A stretch of 64,000 nucleotides of DNA from Leifsonia soli (GTDB taxonomy: Bacteria; Actinomycetota; Actinomycetes; Actinomycetales; Microbacteriaceae), in contig NZ_JACCBJ010000001.1 of assembly GCF_013408745.1 (NCBI RefSeq), forward strand, positions 1,674,001 through 1,738,000, given 5' to 3'. The translations under genes were made by a program, and so were the position numbers. Numbering within the stretch: position 1 is the first letter of the stretch; every line of letters begins with the position of its first letter. Positions 6,968 to 15,754 of the stretch are shown piece by piece. The notes under the pieces were generated by a model. It ran no database searches. It was not told where the DNA came from and saw nothing but the letters and a program-made list of their open reading frames with translations.

Positions 6968-8599
6968 TCAGGCGCGGGCGGTGAGGGCGGCGAGGTCGAG
7001 GCCCGCGGGGAGCTCGCCGTAGAGGGCGCCGCGCTCGGGGCCGAGGCGCGCCGCCACGAAGGCGTCGGCGACGGCCGCCGGCGCTGTGCGGATGAGCAGC
7101 GACGCCTGCAGCGCGACCGCGAGAGCGGCGACGAGCGGACGCACCGCCGCCTCCGCCGACGCGGGATCGTCGGACGCGGACGCCGCAGCGGCCGCAAGCC
7201 GTGCGCGCAGCCGGTCGTGGTGCCCGTCGAACGTCCGGTACACGCCGCGCGCGGCGGCGAGCTCGGCGTCGAACGCCTCCGCCGCCGCCGGCTCGCGCCG
7301 GAGCGCACGCAGCACATCCAGCGCGATGACGTTGCCGGAACCCTCCCAGATCGCCATCACCGGCTGCTCCCGATACCGCCGGGCCAGCGGGAACGCCTCG
7401 GTGTAGCCGTTGCCGCCGAGGCACTCCAGAGCCTCGTACGCATGCCCGGGCCCGCGCTTGCAGACCCAGTACTTGGTGACGGCCGTGGCGAGCCGGCGCA
7501 GCGCGACTTCCTCCTCGGGGGCGTCCGCGTCATGGGCGCGCGCCAGCCGCAGCGAGACGGCCGTCGCCGCCTCCGACTCCAGCGCCAGGTCGGCGAGCAC
7601 CGCCGCCATCGCCGGCTGGTCGATCAGCCGCCGGCCGAACGCCGCGCGGTGCCGGACATGCCAGGCGGCCTCCGCGACCGCCTGCCGCATCCCCGCCGCA
7701 CTGCCGTAGACGCAGTCGAGACGCGTGCGGTTCACCATCTCGAGGATCGTGCGCACCCCGCGGCCCTCCTCCCCCAGCAGGTAGCCGACCGTGTCGTCGA
7801 ACTCGACCTCGCTCGACGCGTTGGAGCGGTTGCCGAGCTTGTCCTTCAGCCGCTGGATGAGGAAGACGTTGCGCAGGCCGTCGTCCAGCACGCGCGGCAC
7901 GAGGAAGCAGGAGAGCCCGTTCGCGGTCTGGGCGAGCACGAGGAAGGCGTCGGACATCGGCGCGGAGCAGAACCACTTGTGGCCGGTGAGCAGCCAGCGT
8001 CCGTCGCCATCGGCGAGCGCGCGCGTGGTGTTGGCCCGCACATCCGATCCGCCCTGCTTCTCGGTCATGGCCATCCCGAACAGCGCGGACGTCTTGCCCG
8101 CCATCAGCCGTCCGTCGTAGTCGCGGCTGAGCAGCCGCGGCAGCCACTCGTCGGAGAGGCTCTCCGACGCGGCGAGCGCGGGCACCGCCGCGTGCGTCAT
8201 CGACACCGGGCAGGCGTGGCCCGGCTCGACCTGCGCAAACTGCAGGAAGGCGGCGGCCCGGGCGACGTTCGCGCCCGGGCGGGGGTCGGCCCACGCGGAC
8301 GTGTGGGCGCCGGCGGCGACCGCCGCGGCGATCACCCGGTGGTAGCCGTCGTCGTACTCGACCTCGTCGATGCGGTCGCCCCAGCGGTCGAAGGCGCGGA
8401 GCTCCGGCTCGTGCCGGTTGGCGAGCTCGGCATCCCGCTGGAACGCGGCGGATCCGACCAGCCGGCCGATCGCGCCGAGCGACGGGACGGCCCAGCCGGC
8501 GTCGTACCGCTCCACCCCTTCCCGGAGCGGCAGGTTCGCCGCGAACTCGTCCACGTCGACGCGCGGTGGGGCCTGGTTCACGACGGTGTGGGTGACCAT
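6968..8599 (-). CDS. Acyl-CoA dehydrogenase family protein, AidB-like
   Basis: A 543-residue flavoprotein of the acyl-CoA dehydrogenase superfamily. Features include GMAMTEKQGGSDVRANTTRA (FAD-binding strand segment), KWFCSAPMSDAFLVLAQT, LGNRSNASSEVEFDDT, and the C-terminal ECLGGNGYTEAFPLARRYRE with IWEGSGNVIALDVLRAL. The long N-terminal extension before the FAD region and the overall length match AidB (alkylation-response protein) rather than short-chain dehydrogenases. Start ATG 8599 is preceded by TAGACT with a six-base spacer. Its upstream boundary is the left copy of the 29-base direct repeat that bounds the Abi insert. Confidence 0.88.
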   Translation of the reverse strand: MVTHTVVNQAPPRVDVDEFAANLPLREGVERYDAGWAVPSLGAIGRLVGSAAFQRDAELANRHEPELRAFDRWGDRIDEVEYDDGYHRVIAAAVAAGAHTSAWADPRPGANVARAAAFLQFAQVEPGHACPVSMTHAAVPALAASESLSDEWLPRLLSRDYDGRLMAGKTSALFGMAMTEKQGGSDVRANTTRALADGDGRWLLTGHKWFCSAPMSDAFLVLAQTANGLSCFLVPRVLDDGLRNVFLIQRLKDKLGNRSNASSEVEFDDTVGYLLGEEGRGVRTILEMVNRTRLDCVYGSAAGMRQAVAEAAWHVRHRAAFGRRLIDQPAMAAVLADLALESEAATAVSLRLARAHDADAPEEEVALRRLATAVTKYWVCKRGPGHAYEALECLGGNGYTEAFPLARRYREQPVMAIWEGSGNVIALDVLRALRREPAAAEAFDAELAAARGVYRTFDGHHDRLRARLAAAAASASDDPASAEAAVRPLVAALAVALQASLLIRTAPAAVADAFVAARLGPERGALYGELPAGLDLAALTARA

Positions 8600-8611
8600 G
8601 CCGGGAGTCTA
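8600..8611 (-). promoter_or_regulatory. Leaderless -10 element of the AidB-like gene
   Basis: On the minus strand TAGACT (8611-8606) is followed by CCCGGC and ATG at 8599. The hexamer lies inside the left 29-base repeat, so a copy of this promoter element also exists in the right repeat at 9637-9665. Confidence 0.5.
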
Positions 8612-8630
8612 GCTCCGCCCGCCGGATAGG
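8602..8630 (+). repeat. Left direct repeat bounding the Abi insert
   Basis: Begins with CGGGAGTCTAGCTCCGCC, identical over 18 bases to 9637-9654. The following 11 bases match at eight positions, giving 26 of 29 identical. The pair brackets the Abi_2 gene and its upstream RNA. Confidence 0.8.
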
Positions 8631-8639
8631 GCCGTGCTC

Positions 8640-9501
8640 TCACCTCGGCTTCGGTTGAAGTATGCCAGCTCGGAACTCGTCGTCTTCGTCGAGAAGCGCG
8701 GACACCCGCGCCGACCAATCCGGCAGCCGGTTCATGCCCGTGAGGAAACGCTTCGCGACGACGATGCCGCTGTAGACGCTCGACGGTTCGTGGCGAGGTT
8801 CTCTCTTCTTCTCTTTTGGAAGCGTCGCGAACATGACATCGAAGGAGCGATGCCACAACTGCCCATGATGTGCACACACGTTCCGCAGGACAGCAAAGCT
8901 GTGGATACTGGACCCGAACCCCGTGCGCTGCAGACCAGCGGCGTCTGCCGTGCGCTGCGCGGCAAGCGGTGGATCCAGGTACCACACCATTTTGGCGAGC
9001 GCACCGAAGGTGACCACCTCGATAGCGACCCAAATGGGGACCGCTGAAAGGTCATCGCCGGAACGGTAGCGCGCGACGGTACGGAGCTGAGGCCGAAGCA
9101 GTTCTCGTCTGATCTTTGCGATGTGGCGCCCCACGTCCGGAGTGCTGTCCAGATAGGCGGCCGACTCGAGATAGAACGCCTGCGAACCGTGCACGCGTCC
9201 CGCCTCGTGCGCGAAACGGGAACGGACTCCGATTTCGATTTCGATCAGCGCTTCCGTCAGCAAGAGCCGGAGGCGGGGCATCGCGGTCCATGAGTCCAAG
9301 AATGCGCTCCAGCGACGCGCCGGCGTCGTAGTCGTCGTCTCCCCGCGAGGGCGCGACCTGGAACTCTCGCCCATATCCGCTCACGCGGTAGTAGTTCAGG
9401 CGATGAAGCGCGTGTGCGGCTTGCTGGGCGTCACCCACATCCAGTCCTCGCTGAGCGAGGAGTTCAACCTGCTCATGGAGGGAGAGAAACGGCTTGTGCA
9501 C
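8640..9501 (-). pseudogene. Abi_2 (AbiD/AbiF-like) abortive infection gene, single-base frameshift
   Basis: Two overlapping minus-strand frames together give one Abi_2-type protein of about 286 residues. The first part starts at GTG 9501 with VHKPFLSLHEQVELLAQRGL and contains HALHRLNYYRVSGYGREFQ, the hallmark N-terminus. It runs through ERILGLMDRDA. The second frame continues as RLRLLLTEALIEIEIGVRSR and ends at 8640, with LRNVCAHHGQLWHRSFD matching the family RN-x(3)AH-H motif. Removing one C from the GCCCCGCC run (minus strand, 9280-9273) restores a continuous frame. As written the product is truncated, so this is a real frameshift, a phase-variable tract or a base-calling error. Abi_2 proteins act in phage defence. 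Upstream lies a structured RNA, and the cassette is flanked by direct repeats. Confidence 0.8.
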
Positions 9502-9545
9502 ACAATCGATGTTATGAGAATGGCGACGCAAACAACATCTGGCAT

Positions 9546-9620
9546 AAAAAAGACCCCCCGCATTTGAGGAAGCCGAACGGCTCGAGCCTTGGGGGGGGCG
9601 CTGATACGGAAACTGTAACA
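9546..9620 (-). ncRNA. Structured RNA with U-tract terminator upstream of the Abi_2 gene
   Basis: Read on the minus strand, C8 (9598-9591) can pair with G6 (9559-9554), followed directly by T6 (9551-9546). Inside is a tight hairpin AGCCG-TT-CGGCT (9582-9571). This is a classical intrinsic terminator, unlike the other hairpins of the window. No protein gene ends upstream of it on this strand, so it must end a short RNA or act as a leader attenuator. TACAGT near 9617-9612 is a possible -10. RNA motifs are known upstream of abiF/Abi_2 genes, and this fits that arrangement. The 5-prime end is uncertain. Confidence 0.55.
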
Positions 9621-9636
9621 GGTCCCACCGACGGCG

Positions 9637-9665
9637 CGGGAGTCTAGCTCCGCCTCCCGGGTAGG
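9637..9665 (+). repeat. Right direct repeat bounding the Abi insert
   Basis: Second copy of the 29-base repeat; the first is at 8602-8630. The period between copies is 1035 bases. Its right end runs into TAGGCT (9662-9667), the probable -10 of the ABC-F gene. Confidence 0.8.
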
Positions 9666-9677
9666 CTGGAGACCCTC

Positions 9678-11492
9678 ATGGCTCACCTTCTCGGCGCGGA
9701 ATCCCTTCACCTGGAGTACCCGACGCGCACCGTCTTCGACTCCGTCACGCTGGGCCTCGCCGAGGGCGACCGTGTCGGCGTCGTCGGGCGCAACGGCGAC
9801 GGCAAGTCGACCCTGCTGCAGCTGCTCGCCGGGCGCATCGAGCCGGACTCCGGCCGGGTGACGCGACGGAGGGGCGTGACGGTCGGGATGCTCGACCAGC
9901 GCGACGAGCTGCCGTCGCAGCTGACCGTCGGGCATGCCATCGTCGGCGACCGCGACGAGCATCTCTGGGCGGGCGACCCACGCGTCCGCGACGTCCTCGC
10001 CGGACTGGTGTCCGACATCCGCTGGGAGGCGACGATCGGGGAGCTGTCCGGCGGCCAGCGCCGCCGCGTCGCGCTCGCGGCCCTGCTGGTGCACGACCAC
10101 GACATCCTGTTCCTCGACGAGCCGACCAACCACCTCGATCTGGAGGGCGTCGCCTGGCTCGCCCAGCACCTGAAGGGACGCTGGTCGCCGGCCTCCGGCG
10201 CCCTGGTCGTCGTCACCCACGACCGGTGGTTCCTCGACGAGGTCTCCACGACGACGTGGGAGGTGCACGACGGCATCGTCGAGCCGTTCGAGGGCGGGTA
10301 CGCCGCCTACGTCCTGCAGCGCGTGGAGCGCGACCGGATGTCCTCGCTCGCGGAGACGAAGCGGCAGAACCTGATGCGCAAGGAGCTGGCCTGGCTGCGC
10401 CGCGGCGCTCCGGCCCGCACCTCGAAGCCGAAGTTCCGGATGGACGCGGCGGCGACCCTGATCGCCGACGAGCCGCCGCCCCGCGACACCGTGGAGCTGA
10501 CCACGCTGGCGACCTCCCGCCTCGGCAAGGACGTGGTTGACCTGATCGACGTGTCCGTCTCGTACCCGCCGAAGACCGTGCTGCGCGACGTGGAGTGGCG
10601 GATCGCCCCCGGCGAGCGCACCGGCATCCTCGGCGTGAACGGCGCGGGCAAGTCGACGCTGCTCGGGCTGGTCGCGGGAACGGTGAAGCCGGACTCGGGG
10701 ACGGTGAAGCGCGGGAAGACCGTGCGGATCGCCACGCTCACGCAGCAGCTCGCCGAGCTCGACGACGTGCAGGACGAGCGGGTCTCCGCGGTCGTCGCGG
10801 GCAAGCGGACCACGTACCTCGCCGGCGGCAAGGAGGTCACGCCCGGGCAGCTGCTCGAGCGTCTCGGCTTCTCGAACGCCCAGCTCTCCACCCCGGTGAA
10901 GGACCTCTCGGGGGGTCAGAAACGCCGCCTCCAGCTGCTCCTCATCCTGCTCGACGAGCCGAACGTGCTCATCCTCGACGAGCCGACGAACGACCTCGAC
11001 ACCGACATGCTCGCCGCCATGGAGGATCTGCTCGACTCCTGGCCGGGGACGCTGCTGGTGGTCTCGCACGACCGGTACCTGCTGGAGCGTGTCACCGACC
11101 AGCAGTACGCCGTGCTGGACGGCCGCCTGCGGCACCTGCCCGGCGGGGTGGACGAGTACCTGCGGCTTCGGCGGGCGGAGAGCGCCGCAGGCCCGGCGCC
11201 CTCCGGCGCCGCAGGCACGGCAGCGGTCGCGGCCGGCTCCGCCACGACGCCGTCGGCCCCCGCGCTCTCCGGCGCAGCCCTGCGCGCCGCCGAGAAGGAG
11301 CTGTCCGCGCTCGACCGCCGGCTCGCCAAGGTGGGCGACCAGGTCGCCGCGAAGCACGAGCAACTGGCGCGTCACGATCAGAGCGACTACGTGGGTCTCG
11401 GCCGTCTCACCGAGGAGCTGCGCACGCTGGAGGGTGAGATCGCCGACCTCGAGACGCGCTGGCTGGAGCTGTCGGAGCAGCTGGAGGGCTGA
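9678..11492 (+). CDS. ABC-F family ATPase (ribosome-associated)
   Basis: A 604-residue soluble protein with two ABC ATPase cassettes and no membrane segments, the plan of ABC-F proteins such as EttA/Uup that act on ribosomes. Cassette 1 has Walker A GRNGDGKST, signature LSGGQRRR and Walker B ILFLDEPTNHLDLEG. The inter-domain linker around residues 215-250 is rich in Arg/Lys (ETKRQNLMRKELAWLRRG). Cassette 2 has GVNGAGKST, LSGGQKRRLQLL and ILDEPTNDLD. A C-terminal Ala-rich stretch leads to a coiled-coil tail (AAEKELSALDRRLAKVGDQ). GGAGA lies six bases before ATG 9678, and TAGGCT lies ten bases before it. Confidence 0.95.
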   Translation: MAHLLGAESLHLEYPTRTVFDSVTLGLAEGDRVGVVGRNGDGKSTLLQLLAGRIEPDSGRVTRRRGVTVGMLDQRDELPSQLTVGHAIVGDRDEHLWAGDPRVRDVLAGLVSDIRWEATIGELSGGQRRRVALAALLVHDHDILFLDEPTNHLDLEGVAWLAQHLKGRWSPASGALVVVTHDRWFLDEVSTTTWEVHDGIVEPFEGGYAAYVLQRVERDRMSSLAETKRQNLMRKELAWLRRGAPARTSKPKFRMDAAATLIADEPPPRDTVELTTLATSRLGKDVVDLIDVSVSYPPKTVLRDVEWRIAPGERTGILGVNGAGKSTLLGLVAGTVKPDSGTVKRGKTVRIATLTQQLAELDDVQDERVSAVVAGKRTTYLAGGKEVTPGQLLERLGFSNAQLSTPVKDLSGGQKRRLQLLLILLDEPNVLILDEPTNDLDTDMLAAMEDLLDSWPGTLLVVSHDRYLLERVTDQQYAVLDGRLRHLPGGVDEYLRLRRAESAAGPAPSGAAGTAAVAAGSATTPSAPALSGAALRAAEKELSALDRRLAKVGDQVAAKHEQLARHDQSDYVGLGRLTEELRTLEGEIADLETRWLELSEQLEG

Positions 11493-11622
11493 GCACGCAC
11501 GCGGAGGGTTCAACGTCCACTCCCCCGGACTGGGGACCGAACTCGGGTGGATGCTGTGCGATGATCCTGAGGATCGGTCGCGAAACCCGACCCGACGCGG
11601 CCGACGGGGACGGGAGCGGTAC

Positions 11623-14454
11623 GTGACTGACCAGGTGCGGGCCGACGAGCGGCCCCTGTTCGGACGGGACCGCGCCCGCGAGACGATGCTTCTGGTCGCC
11701 CACCGTGCCCAGGAGCGCGGCGGCGCCGTGCTCGTCACCGGCGAGGCCGGGATGGGAAAGACCGCGCTGCTCGCCGACGTCGCAGAGCGGCTCGACGGCT
11801 GGACGGTGCTGCGGGTGCACGCCGACTCGTTCGAGTCCGACCTCGCCTACGCGACCGTCGAGACGCTCGTCCGCGGGCTGAACGCCCTCCGGTCGGGCAC
11901 GAGGCGGGGCGCGGCCGGCGCCATCCGTCCCCCGTCGCCCGGCGACGACCCGCTGACGGTCGGACGCCTGCTGCTCGACGCGATCGACGCGATCGACGGG
12001 CCGGTGTGCCTCATCGTCGATGACGCCCAATGGGTCGACGAGCCGTCCGCGCGCGCCCTCCGCTTCCTGGTCCGGAGGCTCGCCGAGCAGTCGTTCCTGT
12101 TCACGGCGGCCACGCGGCCGCAGCAGAACAGCGTCTCCGGACTCTTCGACGACCTCGCGTCCACCACGACGAACCACGCCCGCATCGAGCTCACGCCGCT
12201 CACCGTCGGCGACACCCAGGAGCTCGCCAGGCACATCCTCGGACATCCGGTCTCGCGCCGAACGGCCACGCGCCTGACGGAGGCGACGCAGGGCTCGCCG
12301 CTGCTGCTCAGCGTCCTGCTCGGCCAGCTGCGCGACACGTTCGCCCAGGCCCTGCACCCGGCGGGATGGGACCTCCCGGCCACCGCGATCACCCCGCTGG
12401 CCACCGCGATCGCCGCCTCGCTGGACGGCGCCGATCCGTCGGTGCGCGCCGCGGCGGAGCTCATCGCGGTGCTGCGGGATCCGCTGCCGCTCCCGGTGGC
12501 CGGCACGATCGCCCAGCGCCTCGGGATGGATGTGGACGTCCACGGCGCCGTCGCCCGCGGCCTGGTCCTCGCGGAGACGCGCGACGGCGTCGTCCGGGTC
12601 GAACCGGCGCACGCCATCCTCGCCGACGCCCTCGCGGGCGAGCTGTCGCTCGAGAGGCGGGTCGCCATCCACCGCGTCGCCTCCGAGGTGCTGTCCGGTC
12701 ACCGCGCGCTGCGGCACCGGGTCGAGGCCGCCGACCGGGCCGACCCGACCCTCGTCGCCGAGCTGCTGTCGGCCGCGCTCACCGTGTCCGACCTCGGACA
12801 GGCCGAGCAGGCCCTCAGCTACGCGCGCTCGGCGGTCGACCTCGCCGACGACGGCGATGCGGAGCGCGCGCTGCTCGAACTCGGGCTCATCGCCATGCGG
12901 TTCCGGATGCACGAGCGCATCCTCGACCTGCGCCCCGCCTTCGAGGCGACCCCTCCCTCGCCGACGCGCGACGCGGTCCTGCTCGAACTGCGCACGCTCT
13001 CCCGCGACCTGCCCGGCGCACTGGCCCTCGCACTCGAGTTCGAGCGACGCCCTGCGCGCACCCCGGACGAGCGGGCCCTGCGCTCCCACGCGGCGGAGGC
13101 GCTTCCGAAAGTCCTCATGGCGATGGGCGACTTCGCCGGGGTGATCGACCACCTCGACGCCGCGCGCGAGCACATCGCCGCGTCGCCCGCGCCCGTGGAG
13201 GTCGCCGACCCCGCCCTCCGCTGGCTGGCGGCTCCGCAGGACGACCTCACCCGGCTGCTCGGCTGGGCGATCAACTCGGCCGCCCACTCGCGGCGACCTG
13301 ACCTGTTCGGCCCCCTCACCGCGGAGCTGGACGAGCTCCTCGTCGGGCACGAGTCGCCCGCGGCGGTGGATGCGCTGGTCAGCCGCTCCCGCGTCTTCAT
13401 CCTGAGCGGCGACATCGGCCGGGCACGGGCCGACCTGGCCCGCGCGGCAGAACTGGTGCGGCGCTTCCCCTCCAGCTGGACGGCCGGATTCGCGCGAACC
13501 ATGTACGCGCACATCCTGTTCCTCACCGGCGAATGGGAGGACTCCGTCACCCTCGCCGACACGGCCGTCGCACTCGCGCTCGACGAGACCGACCTGTCCT
13601 GCTGGCCGATCGCGCTGTGGACGTCCGCCCTGGTGCGCGCCGGTCGCGGAGAGGCGGAGGCGGTCGAGGAGCGCCTTCGCGCGGCCGCGCACGCCGACCC
13701 GCGCATCACCGGATCGTACGACGGCGACCTTCCGCACCTCGCGCGCGCCGAGCTCGGCCGCGCGCTGGGCCGCCCGCGGGACCAGCTGGCCGCCGTCGAG
13801 CAGGCGGAGGCGGCGGCTTCACGGGGCTCGACGCTCGGCTGGCTCAGCTACCGCGTCGACGCGCTCGCGGCCCTCGGCCGGCCGGAGGAGGCGCGCGAGG
13901 CGTACGAGCGCGCCGCCGCCTCCCCGATGTGGCGCCCGTACTACGGCTCGCTGCGCTGGCTGGAGGGGCGGGCGCTCGAGGCGGAGGGTCGCATCCCCGA
14001 GGCCGTCGAGGCCTACCGCGACGCCGTCGACGAGCCGGGAGCGGAGCTCTTCCCCTTCCCCCGCGCCGTCGCCGCGCTGGACGCCGGGCGTCTCGCCCTC
14101 GCGCAGCCCGGGGCGTCCCCCGCCGCCACCGAACGCGGGCGGGCGCAGCTGGAGGCCGCGGCCGAGACGTTCCGCCGGCTGGGCGCCGCGGGGTACCTGG
14201 CCCGCTGCGTCCGGCTGCTCGACGAGACCGCGGTGGCAACCTCGGCCGTCGACCCGCTCGCGACGCTCACCACGCGGGAGCGGCAGGTCGCCCACGCGCT
14301 CGCGGCCGGGATGACCAACAAGGAGATCGCGGAGCGCCTCTACGTCTCCGTCACGACCGTGAACTTCCACGTCCGCAACATCCTGTCGAAGCTCGGGCTG
14401 CGCTCCCGCCGCGACCTCCGGAGCCTGTCGCGGAGGAGACCCGTCAAGTCTTGA
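11623..14454 (+). CDS. LAL-type LuxR family transcriptional regulator with ATPase domain
   Basis: 943 residues. Walker A GEAGMGKT lies at 40-47 and the Walker B region is CLIVDDAQWVDEP. A long helical TPR-like middle follows, then a C-terminal LuxR helix-turn-helix (LTTRERQVAHALAAG, NKEIAERLYVSVTTVNFHVR, ILSKLGL) in the last 65 residues. This is the MalT/LAL class, in which ATP and an inducer control DNA binding. The chosen start is GTG 11623, preceded by GGGAG; upstream in-frame codons lie inside the ABC-F gene. The inducer and targets are unknown. GACGG-TTTCC-CCGTC just after the stop could be a weak hairpin. Confidence 0.9.
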   Translation: MTDQVRADERPLFGRDRARETMLLVAHRAQERGGAVLVTGEAGMGKTALLADVAERLDGWTVLRVHADSFESDLAYATVETLVRGLNALRSGTRRGAAGAIRPPSPGDDPLTVGRLLLDAIDAIDGPVCLIVDDAQWVDEPSARALRFLVRRLAEQSFLFTAATRPQQNSVSGLFDDLASTTTNHARIELTPLTVGDTQELARHILGHPVSRRTATRLTEATQGSPLLLSVLLGQLRDTFAQALHPAGWDLPATAITPLATAIAASLDGADPSVRAAAELIAVLRDPLPLPVAGTIAQRLGMDVDVHGAVARGLVLAETRDGVVRVEPAHAILADALAGELSLERRVAIHRVASEVLSGHRALRHRVEAADRADPTLVAELLSAALTVSDLGQAEQALSYARSAVDLADDGDAERALLELGLIAMRFRMHERILDLRPAFEATPPSPTRDAVLLELRTLSRDLPGALALALEFERRPARTPDERALRSHAAEALPKVLMAMGDFAGVIDHLDAAREHIAASPAPVEVADPALRWLAAPQDDLTRLLGWAINSAAHSRRPDLFGPLTAELDELLVGHESPAAVDALVSRSRVFILSGDIGRARADLARAAELVRRFPSSWTAGFARTMYAHILFLTGEWEDSVTLADTAVALALDETDLSCWPIALWTSALVRAGRGEAEAVEERLRAAAHADPRITGSYDGDLPHLARAELGRALGRPRDQLAAVEQAEAAASRGSTLGWLSYRVDALAALGRPEEAREAYERAAASPMWRPYYGSLRWLEGRALEAEGRIPEAVEAYRDAVDEPGAELFPFPRAVAALDAGRLALAQPGASPAATERGRAQLEAAAETFRRLGAAGYLARCVRLLDETAVATSAVDPLATLTTRERQVAHALAAGMTNKEIAERLYVSVTTVNFHVRNILSKLGLRSRRDLRSLSRRRPVKS

Positions 14455-14707
14455 CGGTTTCCCCGTCCGGGTAGCAACCGGCGGCCCGGCGCTGGCTACG
14501 CTGGAGACACCTGGGATGCCCGGCCCGGGACGTGGATACGCTTCTGATTTCCGAGCGGATCGTCTCAACCCGACGCGTGTCGTGGCCGGGCATCCTCGGG
14601 CATCGCCTGTGTCGGGCCGGCGTGGCTCCGCCTCCTGCCGGACCTCCGGTCGCCCGCGAAGGAGATCTGCCCCCGATCGCCTGGCAGTACGGGGGGCGAC
14701 GATGCCC
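14455..14707. other. Convergent intergenic region, no gene recognised
   Basis: 253 bases between two convergent stops. An open frame from 14516 crosses it but continues only as the antisense of ispE, so it is not accepted. A weak stem GCCCCC/GGGGGGC near 14667-14697 could end ispE transcription. Nothing else was seen. Confidence 0.4.
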
Positions 14708-15643
14708 TCAGTCGCCCAGGATGCGCGCCCCGTGCACCGGACCCGTGGCCCGCACGGCCCGCACCCGCGCCGCGCTGAGCGCGATCTGCAGGTCGATGGC
14801 CGAATCGAGGTCGGCCGCCAGGAACGCGACGGTGGGGCCGGAGCCGGAGACGATCCCGGCGAGCGCGCCGTTCATCTCGCCCAGCTCGATCACGTCCGCG
14901 ATCTCGGGCACGAGGTGGATGGCCGGAGCCTGCAGGTCGTTCGTCAGCGCCTCGGCCAGCATGGCCGGGTCGCCGGCGCGAAGCGCCTGCAGCACCGACG
15001 ACTCGACGGTCGGCGACACCTGCGCCGGCGCGATGTCGGCGGCGTGACGCTCGCGGTGCCGGTCGAGCTCGCTGTAGACGCGCGGGGTGCTCAGCTCCCC
15101 CTCCGGAAGGGCCAGCACCCAGTGGAACTGCCCGGTGGCGAGCGCCGGGCTCAGCCGGTCGCCGCGGCCGGTGCCGATGGCCGTTCCGCCCACCAGCGCG
15201 AAGGGCACGTCGGCGCCGAGCGTCGCGGCGAGCGTCAGCAGCTCCTCGCGCCCGAGCTCTGTGCCCCAGAGGGCGTCGCACGCGACCAGGGTGGCGGCGG
15301 CGTCGGCCGAGCCTCCGCCCATCCCCCCGGCGATGGGGACGTGCTTGTCGATCTCCAGCCGGACCCCGCTCGCGTAGCCGGTCCGCGTGGCGAGCAGCCG
15401 AGCGGCCTTGATGGCCAGATTCGACTCGTCGCGCGGGAGGCCGCTCGTGTCGACGCTGCCCCCGAAGCTCACCGAGAAGTCGTCGGCGTGATACGCCCGC
15501 ACATCCTCATAGAGCGAGACGGCCTGGTAGGCGGTCGCGACGTCGTGGTAGCCGTCCTCCATGACCGCACCGACGCGCATGAACACGTTGATCTTGCCCG
15601 GGGCGCGAACATGCACGCCGTCGACGTCCCACGCGTCCACCAT
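14708..15643 (-). CDS. ispE: 4-diphosphocytidyl-2-C-methyl-D-erythritol kinase
   Basis: A 311-residue GHMP kinase of the MEP isoprenoid pathway that phosphorylates CDP-methylerythritol. [12 protein letters not shown] at the N-terminus is the substrate-side Lys motif. [17 protein letters not shown] is the glycine-rich ATP loop. [10 protein letters not shown] near the C-terminus is the third GHMP motif. Length is as usual for the family. Start ATG 15643 follows TAGGTT by six bases, and those six bases, GGAGGC, could also serve as a ribosome binding site. It lies 111 bases after rsmA on the same strand, in the conserved metG-tatD-rsmA-ispE order. Confidence 0.97.
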   Translation of the reverse strand: MVDAWDVDGVHVRAPGKINVFMRVGAVMEDGYHDVATAYQAVSLYEDVRAYHADDFSVSFGGSVDTSGLPRDESNLAIKAARLLATRTGYASGVRLEIDKHVPIAGGMGGGSADAAATLVACDALWGTELGREELLTLAATLGADVPFALVGGTAIGTGRGDRLSPALATGQFHWVLALPEGELSTPRVYSELDRHRERHAADIAPAQVSPTVESSVLQALRAGDPAMLAEALTNDLQAPAIHLVPEIADVIELGEMNGALAGIVSGSGPTVAFLAADLDSAIDLQIALSAARVRAVRATGPVHGARILGD

Positions 15644-15754
15644 GCCTCCAACCTACACACCCGAGGACCGTCAGGCTGGGCGCCGCCTGGGCGCATGTCC
15701 GCACGGATCAGTGGGTGCGATGCACGAGCCTCCGGGCCGGCCGGGGCGTCGCCG

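Noticed and set aside
8602..9665. Insertion sequence
   Set aside because: No transposase frame or terminal inverted repeats; the flanks are long direct repeats and the cargo is a single Abi gene with an RNA.
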